Source: Xenophilus aerolatus (GTDB lineage: Bacteria; Pseudomonadota; Gammaproteobacteria; Burkholderiales; Burkholderiaceae_C). Taken from it: a stretch of 64,000 nt of DNA. Shown in pieces: positions 57,579 to 64,000 of the stretch; the first letter of the stretch is position 1; each line of letters starts with the position of its first letter. Where the stretch lies: assembly GCA_030418545.1 (NCBI GenBank), contig QAIB01000001.1:1054001-1118000 (forward strand), written 5' to 3'. The notes below the pieces were generated by a model, which ran no database searches, had not been told where the DNA came from, and was given only the letters and a program-made list of their open reading frames with translations. A program made the translations under genes and the position numbers.

Positions 57579-58730
57579 TCAGTGGTGCACGTCCAGCGTG
57601 ATCTCGGTGAAGGTGGGCGCCTCGACCTGGTCCATCAGCGGGCGGTCGGCGTCGGGCCTGGCGGGTGCGGCGTTGTGGTTCTGCAGGCGCCACATCAGGT
57701 TGGTGGGCGAATCGGCGTGCGCGAGACCCTCTTCGCGGCTGATGCGGCCGTCGAGGATGAGCTTGGCGATGGCTTCCTCGAAGGTCTGCGATCCCTCGGC
57801 CATGGAGTTGTTCATCGCTTCCTTGACACCCGAGAAGTCGCCCTTCTCGATCAGGTCGGCGACGAGGGCGGTGTTCAGCATCACCTCGACGGCCGGCAGC
57901 CGCGAGCCGCGCGGCGTGCGCAGCAGGCGCTGCGCGACCACGGCACGCAGCGCGCCGGCCAGGTCGCCCAGCAGGGTGGGGCGCACCTCGACCGGGTAGA
58001 AGCTCAGGATGCGGTTGAGCGCGCGGTAGGCGTTGTTGGCGTGCAGCGTGGCCAGGCACAGGTGGCCCGATTGCGCATAGGCGATGGCGGCGGTCATCGT
58101 CTCGCGGTCGCGGATCTCGCCGATCTGGATCACGTCGGGCGCCTGGCGCAGGGCGTTCTTCAGCGCGACCGACAGCGACTGCGTGTCGCTGCCCACGTCG
58201 CGCTGGTTGACGACCGACATCTTGTTCACGTAGGTGAACTCGATCGGCTCTTCCACCGTCAGGATGTGGCCCGAGGCGTGCTCGTTGCGGTAGTCGATCA
58301 TCGAGGCCAGCGTGGTCGTCTTGCCGGCGCCGGTGGCGCCCACCATCAGGATCAGGCCGCGCTTGTCCATGATGAGCGACTTGAGCACCTCGGGCAGGTT
58401 CAGCTCGTCGAAGGCCGGGATGATGTTGGCGATGTAGCGCACCACCACCGCATAGGTGCCGCGCTGGCGCATGGCGCTGATGCGGAAATTGCCCACGCCC
58501 TCGATGGCCACGGCCATGTTCAGCTCGCCGGTGCGCTCCAGCTCGCCGATGCGCAGCGGGTCCACCACCTCGCGCAGCAGCTCCAGCGGCGCATCGGGCG
58601 GCAGGATCTGCGAGTTGATCGGCACGCAGGCACCGTTGATGCGGATCTGCGCCGGCGCATGGGCCGACAGGTACACGTCCGAAGCCTTGCGCTCGGCCAT
58701 CAGCCGAAGAATGCGGTCCATCGTTCCCAT
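57579..58730 (-). CDS. pilU: PilT/PilU-type twitching ATPase
   Basis: A 383-residue type IV pilus retraction ATPase. It starts [21 protein letters not shown]; Walker A is [10 protein letters not shown], the Asp box and Walker B are [13 protein letters not shown], and the His box is [17 protein letters not shown]. The length and the acidic C-terminal extension past residue 345 favour PilU over PilT. The start at 58730 has GGAGG 6 bp upstream. It sits inside the dap genes rather than next to pilT, so its place is determined by operon history rather than function. Confidence 0.88.
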   Translation of the reverse strand: MGTMDRILRLMAERKASDVYLSAHAPAQIRINGACVPINSQILPPDAPLELLREVVDPLRIGELERTGELNMAVAIEGVGNFRISAMRQRGTYAVVVRYIANIIPAFDELNLPEVLKSLIMDKRGLILMVGATGAGKTTTLASMIDYRNEHASGHILTVEEPIEFTYVNKMSVVNQRDVGSDTQSLSVALKNALRQAPDVIQIGEIRDRETMTAAIAYAQSGHLCLATLHANNAYRALNRILSFYPVEVRPTLLGDLAGALRAVVAQRLLRTPRGSRLPAVEVMLNTALVADLIEKGDFSGVKEAMNNSMAEGSQTFEEAIAKLILDGRISREEGLAHADSPTNLMWRLQNHNAAPARPDADRPLMDQVEAPTFTEITLDVHH

Positions 58731-58826
58731 CGGGCCCTCCAGGTGGTGGTGTGTCTCTAGCGAGAAGGCCGCCCGAAGGCGGCCTGATGCCGGCGGCCGA
58801 GCGCCGGGCCGCCCCAAGCCGGCCGC

Positions 58827-58880
58827 GCCTCCCCCTTGGGGGGTGGAGTTACACGCGCGCAGCGCGTGAAAAGCCGGGGG
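58827..58880. repeat. CCCCCTTGGGGGG element after dapD
   Basis: CTCCCCCTTGGGGGGTGGAG followed by TTACACGCGCGCAGCGCG, in the gap between dapD and pilU. Its build resembles 10857-10914. The dyad CACGCGCGCAGCGCGTG adds a second hairpin. Confidence 0.45.
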
Positions 58881-58889
58881 GCAGGCATT

Positions 58890-59723
58890 TCAGTCGCGCA
58901 GCAGGTCGTTGAGGCTGGTCTTCGAGCGCGTCTGCGCATCGACCGTCTTCACGATGATCGCTGCGTAGGTGCTGTAGTCCTGGCCCGACTTGGTCTTCTT
59001 GGGCAGGCTGCCGCTGATGACCACGCTGCCCGAGGGCACGCGGCCGTAGCTGATCTCGCCGGTGTCGCGGTTGAAGATCGGCGTGCTCTGGCCGATGTAC
59101 ACGCCCATGCCGAGCACCGAGTTCTCCTCGACGATCACGCCCTCGACCACCTCGGAGCGGGCGCCGATGAAGCAATTGTCCTCGATGATGGTCGGGTTGG
59201 CCTGCAGCGGTTCGAGCACGCCGCCCAGGCCCACGCCGCCCGACAGGTGGACGTTGGCGCCGACCTGCGCGCACGAACCCACCGTGGCCCAGGTGTCGAC
59301 CATGGAGCCTTCGCCCACGTAGGCGCCGATGTTCACGTAGCTGGGCATCAGGATCGCGCCCTTGGCGATGAAGCTGCCGCGGCGCGCCACGGCCGGCGGC
59401 ACGATGCGCACGCCCGATTCCTTGAGCTCGCCGGCCGACAGGTGCGAGAACTTGGTCGGCACCTTGTCGTAGAAGCCCAGCGAGCCGGCCTGGATCTGCT
59501 CGTTGTCCTTGAGGCGGAAGGACAGCAGCACGGCCTTCTTGATCCATTGGTGCACGGTCCACTTGCCGACCGATTCGCGCGTGGCCACGCGCAGGTGGCC
59601 GTTGTTCAGTTCGGCGATCACGTGCTCGACCGCATCGACCACCTCCTTGGGCGCCTGCGCGGGCGAGAGGTTGGCGCGGTTCTCCCACGCGGCGTCGATG
59701 GTCTGTTGCAGTTGTTGTGTCAT
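58890..59723 (-). CDS. dapD: Tetrahydrodipicolinate N-succinyltransferase
   Basis: A 277-residue left-handed beta-helix acyltransferase of the diaminopimelate pathway. It shows [30 protein letters not shown], the hexapeptide-repeat region ([39 protein letters not shown]) and [31 protein letters not shown]. It transfers succinyl from succinyl-CoA to tetrahydrodipicolinate. Length matches E. coli (274). It lies 31 bp after dapC. Confidence 0.98.
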   Translation of the reverse strand: MTQQLQQTIDAAWENRANLSPAQAPKEVVDAVEHVIAELNNGHLRVATRESVGKWTVHQWIKKAVLLSFRLKDNEQIQAGSLGFYDKVPTKFSHLSAGELKESGVRIVPPAVARRGSFIAKGAILMPSYVNIGAYVGEGSMVDTWATVGSCAQVGANVHLSGGVGLGGVLEPLQANPTIIEDNCFIGARSEVVEGVIVEENSVLGMGVYIGQSTPIFNRDTGEISYGRVPSGSVVISGSLPKKTKSGQDYSTYAAIIVKTVDAQTRSKTSLNDLLRD

Positions 59724-59754
59724 GGCAAACGGGTCGGAGGAACAAAGAGGAGCT

Positions 59755-60963
59755 TCACGCGCCGGGGTTCGACTGGCAGAAGCGGACGATGCGCTGGGCG
59801 GCTTCGGTGCACTCGGCCGTGTCGGCCACCAGGGCCATCCGGACGCGGCCGCGGCCGGGGTTCTGGCCCTGCCACTCGCGGGCGAGGTAGCTGCCCGGCA
59901 GCACCGTCACATTGTATTGAGCGTACAGGGCGCGGGCGAAGGCAGCGTCGTCACCGCGCCACCCCGGGGGCACGCCGGCCCAGAGGTAGAAGCTGGCGTC
60001 GGGCAGCCGCACGTCGAGCACGTCCGCGAGCAGGGGCGTGACGGCGGCGAACTTGGCGCGGTACTGCGCGCGGTTGTCGACCACGTGCGTCTCGTCGCCC
60101 CAGGCCGCGATGCTGGCGGCGGCCACGCTGCCGCTCATGGCGCTGCCGTGGTAGGTGCGGTAGAGCAGGAAGCGCTTGATGATCTCGGCGTCGCCCGCCA
60201 CGAAGCCGCTGCGCAGGCCCGGCACGTTGCTGCGCTTGGACAGCGACGTGAGTGCGATCAGCCGGCGGAAGTCGCGCCCCAGCCTGGACGCGGCCTCCAG
60301 CCCCCCCAGGGGCGGCTCGTCGCGGAAGTAGATCTCGCTGTAGCACTCGTCCGAGGCGATGACGAAGCCGTGCTCGTCAGACAGCGCGAAGAGCTTGCGC
60401 CACTCCTCCAGCGGCATCACGGCGCCGGTCGGGTTGCCGGGCGAGCAGACGTACACCAGCTGGGTGCGTTGCCACACCTCGGCGGGCACGCTGTCCCAGT
60501 CCACCGCGAAGTTGCGGGCCGGATCGCTGGGCGCATACCAGACGTCGGCGCCGGCCAGCAGGGCCGAGCCCTCGTAGATCTGATAGAAGGGATTGGGCGA
60601 GACGACGACGGGTCGCGGCGTGCGGCTGCCGTCGACCACGGTCTGTGCGAGCGCGAACAGCGCCTCGCGCGAACCGTTGACCGGCAGCACCTGCGTGGCC
60701 GGGTCCAGCGCCAGGCCGTAGCGCTTCTCGAGCCAGTCGGTGAAGGCGGTGCGCAGCTTCAGGTCGCCGGCCGTGGCCGGGTAGCCGGACAGCGAATCCA
60801 GCCCCTCGATGAGGGCCTGCTTGATGAAGGGCGGTGTGGGATGCTTGGGTTCGCCGATGCCCAGGCTGATGGGCGAATACGCGGCGTCGGGCGTGACGCC
60901 GGCAAAGAGCTGCCGCAGCCGTTCGAAGGGATAGGGCTGCAGCCTGTCGAGCAGGGGATTCAT
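59755..60963 (-). CDS. dapC: Succinyldiaminopimelate transaminase
   Basis: A 402-residue class I aminotransferase. It begins [19 protein letters not shown], with [39 protein letters not shown] and the PLP-lysine motif [15 protein letters not shown]. Next to dapD and dapE it fits DapC, which makes succinyl-diaminopimelate. It heads the reverse-strand dapC-dapD-pilU-dapE-prmB set. A 64-bp gap separates it from the FAD oxidoreductase upstream. Confidence 0.95.
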   Translation of the reverse strand: MNPLLDRLQPYPFERLRQLFAGVTPDAAYSPISLGIGEPKHPTPPFIKQALIEGLDSLSGYPATAGDLKLRTAFTDWLEKRYGLALDPATQVLPVNGSREALFALAQTVVDGSRTPRPVVVSPNPFYQIYEGSALLAGADVWYAPSDPARNFAVDWDSVPAEVWQRTQLVYVCSPGNPTGAVMPLEEWRKLFALSDEHGFVIASDECYSEIYFRDEPPLGGLEAASRLGRDFRRLIALTSLSKRSNVPGLRSGFVAGDAEIIKRFLLYRTYHGSAMSGSVAAASIAAWGDETHVVDNRAQYRAKFAAVTPLLADVLDVRLPDASFYLWAGVPPGWRGDDAAFARALYAQYNVTVLPGSYLAREWQGQNPGRGRVRMALVADTAECTEAAQRIVRFCQSNPGA

Positions 60964-61027
60964 GGGCGCGGATTATCGGCGCAGCCCGTCTCTGGGCGCA
61001 TCCGACGCACCGAGCCCGCCCGACGCG

Positions 61028-62341
61028 TCAGGCCAGGCAGGCGCCCTCGGCCATCAACTGGCGCCGCAGCGCCTGGACGTCGATGGCGCGCAGGTCGGCG
61101 CCACCGTCCGCGCGCACGGCCATCGCCGCCGCCGTGCCGGCCGCCTGGCCCATCGCCATGCAGATCGTCATCACCCGCACGGCCGCCAGGGCCTCGTGCG
61201 TCGCCGAGATGCCGCGGCCGGCCACCAGGGCGTTGTCCAGCCCGCGCGGGATCAGGCTGCGCAGCGGGATGCGGTAGGCGTGCTCCTCGCCCAGCGACCG
61301 GTAGCTCAGCCCACCGCCCGCGGCAGGGTGGATGTCGATGGGGTAGGCCCCGGCCGCAATCGCATCGGCGAAGGGCTCGGGCCGCAGCAGCTCCTCGGCC
61401 GTGAGCACGTGGTCGCCGGCCACGCGCCGCGTCTCGCGGATGCCGACCTGCGTGCCGAAGTTCAGCAGCCGGCCACGTTCGCAGCCCGGCAGTTCGCGCT
61501 GCAGGAAGGCCGCGGCGCGCCAGGCCTGGCGGCGGCCCTCGATCTCGGCCCGGCCCAGGGCCATCGGGTCGGTCGCGTCGATGCCCAGGCGGCTGATGTT
61601 GAACCAGCCGTCGTCGGAGAACGGATCGCGCGCCAGGTGCAGCGCTGCGCGGGCCAGCTCCCCCTGCTCGAAGCCGCGGCGGGCGATGGCCTCCTTCTCT
61701 TCGCTGCTCAGGGCGTCGAGCCGCGCGAAGTCGATGGGGCCGAAGCGGAACATCATGGTCGCGGGCTGCAGTGCTTCGCCGTCGCCCAGTTCGAGGAAGG
61801 TGGCGCCGGCGTGCTTCATGGCGTCCATGTCGCCCGAGCTGTCGATCAGCACCTGGGGTCGAAAGGTGCGCAGGCCACCCTTGGTCAGCACCCGTGCAGA
61901 GGCAATGCGCCGGCCCTCGCGCTGCACGTCCAGCAGCGTGGCATGCAGCAGCGGCTGCACGCCGGCTTCGCGCACCAGGTCGTCCAGCACCAGCTTGAGC
62001 CGCTCGGGCGCATATTCGACCCGGTCCATCCGGTGGCCGGTGGACATGACGAAGCTGTGGTGCTCGCCCGCGCCGCCGTAGTCGCGCAGGCGGTCCACCA
62101 CCTCCTGCGCCAGGCCGGCCACCACACGCCGCCCGGCGGCCGTCTGCCAGCTGTTGAACTGCGCGACGGCGCCGGCCGTGGCGTTGCCGCCGAGGAAGCC
62201 GTAGCGCTCCATCAGCACGGTGCGGGCGCCCTGGCGAGCGGCCGCCACGGCCGCCACCGTGCCGGCCACGCCGCCGCCGCAGACCAGCACATCGGCCTCG
62301 ATGGCGGGCAGGGCTTCGGCCAGCTTCGTCGTCGACGTCAT
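61028..62341 (-). CDS. FAD-dependent oxidoreductase (FAD_oxidored type)
   Basis: A 437-residue flavoprotein. The dinucleotide-binding motif VLVCGGGVAGTVAAVAAARQG is followed by TVLMERYGFLGGNATAGAV (GG-doublet) and, late, PLRSLIPRGLDNALVAGRGISATHEALAAVRVM. This is the layout of the PF12831-type oxidoreductases with unknown substrates. The gene is 4 bp from the Bug-type binding-protein gene and is probably co-transcribed, suggesting oxidation or reduction of an imported carboxylate-like compound. That link is inferred. Confidence 0.85.
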   Translation of the reverse strand: MTSTTKLAEALPAIEADVLVCGGGVAGTVAAVAAARQGARTVLMERYGFLGGNATAGAVAQFNSWQTAAGRRVVAGLAQEVVDRLRDYGGAGEHHSFVMSTGHRMDRVEYAPERLKLVLDDLVREAGVQPLLHATLLDVQREGRRIASARVLTKGGLRTFRPQVLIDSSGDMDAMKHAGATFLELGDGEALQPATMMFRFGPIDFARLDALSSEEKEAIARRGFEQGELARAALHLARDPFSDDGWFNISRLGIDATDPMALGRAEIEGRRQAWRAAAFLQRELPGCERGRLLNFGTQVGIRETRRVAGDHVLTAEELLRPEPFADAIAAGAYPIDIHPAAGGGLSYRSLGEEHAYRIPLRSLIPRGLDNALVAGRGISATHEALAAVRVMTICMAMGQAAGTAAAMAVRADGGADLRAIDVQALRRQLMAEGACLA

Positions 62342-62345
62342 CGAC

Positions 62346-63332
62346 TCAGCCCGCCTTGATGCCGCGCGACTTCACGATGTCGGCATAGCGGCGCGTCTCG
62401 GCCTGCAGGAAGCGCGCGGTGGCCTGGCGGTCCATCACCACGGGCTCCACATTGAGCATGGCGAACTTGGACTTGACCGTCTCCGACGCCAGCACCTTGG
62501 CCAGGGCCGCTTCGAGCCGCGCCAGCCCGGTCGGCGCAATGCTGCCGTGCGGGGCCAGCAGGGCCGCCCAGCCGCGCACCTCCAGTGCCGGATAGCCCAG
62601 CGCCTTGACGGTCGGCACGCCCGGCAGGTCCGCCACCGGCTGCGGGGCGGAGACCGCCAGCGCCCGCAGCTTGCCCGCCTTGATGTGCGGCGCCACGCTC
62701 GGCAGGTTGAGGAAGCCGAAGCCCAGCAGGCCGCTGATGAGGTCGGGCATCAGCGCGCTTTCGCCCTTGTAGGCCACGGGCACGATCTCGGCGCCCACCT
62801 GGCCCGCGAAGATTTCCGAGGCGATGTGGGCCAGCGTGCCGTTGCCGCTGTTGCCGGCGCTCAACTGCCCGGGCCTCGCCTTGGCCTGCGCCACCAGCTC
62901 CTGCATCGAGCGGATGGGCGAGCTGGCCGGCACCACGAGCACCAGCGGCTGGTCGGACACCATGCCCACCGCATCGAAGTCGGCGATCGGGTCGTAGCCG
63001 ATCTGCGGATTGAGCGCGGGGTTGATGACCATGCTGTTGCTGGCCATCAGCAGCGTGTGGCCGTCGCGCGCCTGGGCCGCGGCCATCACGCCGATGGCGC
63101 TGCCGGCGCCGGGCTTGTTCTCGACGATCACGGCCTGGCCGAGCAGCGGCGACAGCAGGTCGCCCAGCACGCGTGCCGAGCTGTCGGCACCGCCGCCGGG
63201 CGCGAAGGGCACGACGATCCGCACGGCCTTGGTGGGCCATTCGGGCTGCGCCTGGCTGGTGAAGGGGAGGGCGCCCGCGCCGGCGGCGGCGAGCCAGCCG
63301 AGCGCAGCCCGGCGGGTGAATCGAAGGGTCAT
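62346..63332 (-). CDS. Tripartite tricarboxylate transporter (Bug-family) substrate-binding protein
   Basis: A 328-residue periplasmic binding protein. A signal peptide with RRAALGWLAAAGAGALPF ends at SQAQ, and the mature N-terminus EWPTKAVRIVVPFAPGGGADSSARVL is the Bug-family hallmark, followed by VIVENKPGAGSAIG, YDPIADFDAVGMV and LISGLLGFGFLNLPSVAPHIKAGKLRALAVS. These proteins bind carboxylates or similar ligands; Burkholderiales carry very many. No TctA/TctB membrane genes are adjacent. It is divergent from a LysR gene with a palindromic site between. Confidence 0.93.
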   Translation of the reverse strand: MTLRFTRRAALGWLAAAGAGALPFTSQAQPEWPTKAVRIVVPFAPGGGADSSARVLGDLLSPLLGQAVIVENKPGAGSAIGVMAAAQARDGHTLLMASNSMVINPALNPQIGYDPIADFDAVGMVSDQPLVLVVPASSPIRSMQELVAQAKARPGQLSAGNSGNGTLAHIASEIFAGQVGAEIVPVAYKGESALMPDLISGLLGFGFLNLPSVAPHIKAGKLRALAVSAPQPVADLPGVPTVKALGYPALEVRGWAALLAPHGSIAPTGLARLEAALAKVLASETVKSKFAMLNVEPVVMDRQATARFLQAETRRYADIVKSRGIKAG

Positions 63333-63413
63333 GGAATGCGTGTCTCCGTCTTTCGCTATGGCCGGGATCATGGCCGCTTGCACGCTTGCCGTGAAATACC
63401 AAGACGCGCGATC

Positions 63414-63434
63414 TGCATAACATGCCGTTATGCA
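63414..63434. promoter_or_regulatory. Palindromic LysR operator
   Basis: TGCATAAC-ATGCC-GTTATGCA is a perfect 8-bp dyad around 5 bases. It lies 22 bp before the LysR start and 82 bp before the binding-protein start. It contains the T-N11-A pattern expected for LysR-type regulators. Confidence 0.7.
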
Positions 63435-63455
63435 AGATCCACCCCTTCGCCGCCC

Positions 63456-64000
63456 ATGAACCTGCGCCAGATCGAAGTCTTCCGTGCCGTGATGCTGGCC
63501 GGCTCCATCACCGATGCCGCGCGGCTGCTGCACGTGTCGCAGCCCGGCATCAGCCGCATGCTGTCGCACATCGAGCTGCAGCTGGGCCTCAAGCTCTTCG
63601 AGCGCGGCCGGGGCCGGCTGCGGCCCACGCCCGAGGCGCAGGTGCTGTACGAGGAGGTCGAGTCGGTCTACCGCGGCGTGCGCGGCATCGAGACCCGCGC
63701 ACAGGCCCTGCGGGACGGCAACGGCCTGCGCCTGCGCGTGCTGTGCAGTCCCAGCGCCGGCCTGGAACTGGTGCCGCGGGCCTTGCATGCGCTGTCGCAG
63801 CGCTTTCCCGCGGCCCGGCTCTACATGGAGACGCTGCGCGCCCGCGAGATGATGGGCCAGCTGGTGCACCACGAGGCCGACCTCGCCATCTGCACACTGC
63901 CGGTGACGCATCCGCTGCTGACGGCGCAGACGCTGGGTAGTTGGTGGATGGGCTGCGTCTTTCCCGCCGGTCACGCCTTCGCGCAGCGGCGCACCGTGCG
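63456..64000 (+). CDS. LysR-family transcriptional regulator (3' end outside window)
   Basis: The first 181 residues of a LysR-type regulator. The N-terminal winged helix-turn-helix is MNLRQIEVFRAVMLAGSITDAARLLHVSQPGISRMLSHIELQLGLKLFERG; the effector domain begins LRLRVLCSPSAGLELVPRAL near residue 90. The gene runs off the window edge. It is divergent from the Bug-family binding protein and FAD oxidoreductase and presumably controls them via 63414-63434. Confidence 0.95.
   Translation, partial: MNLRQIEVFRAVMLAGSITDAARLLHVSQPGISRMLSHIELQLGLKLFERGRGRLRPTPEAQVLYEEVESVYRGVRGIETRAQALRDGNGLRLRVLCSPSAGLELVPRALHALSQRFPAARLYMETLRAREMMGQLVHHEADLAICTLPVTHPLLTAQTLGSWWMGCVFPAGHAFAQRRTV

Overview
This is a GC-rich, gene-dense window with short intergenic gaps and many ATGA or GTGA four-base gene overlaps. 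Gene content and repeat types point to a betaproteobacterium of the order Burkholderiales, most likely family Comamonadaceae. That assignment is an inference from seeing the genes (tolB-pal-cpoB, the dap operon, a tripartite tricarboxylate binding protein, RNase G after maf) together with a short palindromic element starting GCTAT-n-ATAGC that I remember as common in this family. No database was consulted.

Layout. (1) 1-14357: a Sir2 deacylase fragment, then a nucleotide, nucleobase and pyrimidine block. It holds a cytosine deaminase, an exported SurE-like nucleotidase, a complete BMP-type nucleoside ABC transporter with a lipoprotein nucleosidase/phosphorylase embedded in its operon, uracil phosphoribosyltransferase, and the URC4- and URC1-like proteins of the alternative uracil catabolic (URC) pathway. 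(2) 14528-18282: a bufferin/Hvf-type RiPP locus. It has a DUF2282 precursor with four cysteines, an MNIO-family DUF692 enzyme, a DUF2063 partner and DoxX, divergent from an ECF sigma factor and an NrsF-type DUF1109 anti-sigma factor. Two promoter-like sites lie in a perfect inverted repeat between the two units. (3) 18367-22998: an accessory patch with an orphan gspK and a decayed secreted Rhs/YD-repeat gene whose toxin-like tip is out of frame and followed by a candidate immunity gene. (4) 23152-24672: a HerA/DUF853-type ATPase. (5) 24772-38632: a xanthomonadin-like aryl-polyene cluster in two convergent arms. The forward arm carries the acyl carrier protein, a membrane protein, a ligase-dehydratase fusion, an acyltransferase, a LolA-like protein, an MMPL exporter, a polysaccharide deacetylase, a methyltransferase, a dehydratase and a ketoreductase. 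The reverse arm carries a FAD halogenase-like protein, a chorismatase, an acyltransferase and a glycosyltransferase. No ketosynthase is present in the window. (6) 38840-47523: housekeeping genes yebC, purD, hemF, nadD, rsfS, rlmH, maf, rng and msbA. (7) 47694-53062: tolB-pal-cpoB, tcdA, a tRNA-Lys, and small genes. (8) 53080-60963: the reverse-strand run dapC-dapD-pilU-dapE-prmB-ABC-F. (9) 61028-64000: a FAD oxidoreductase, a Bug-type binding protein and a divergent partial LysR regulator with a palindromic operator.

The most striking structural observation is a family of about 60-bp double-hairpin palindromic elements with at least five copies. Two of them lie inside the coding sequences of nadD and dapE, where they add in-frame peptide. 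A second, larger inverted-repeat element occurs in two operon gaps (5912-6007 and 56142-56304). Functionally, the first 14 kb read as a scavenging chain: extracellular nucleotide to nucleoside to base, uptake, cytosine to uracil, uracil to UMP, then URC catabolism. The buf locus reads as a metal-stress RiPP system, and the polyene cluster as a membrane pigment pathway with a chorismate-derived aromatic starter.
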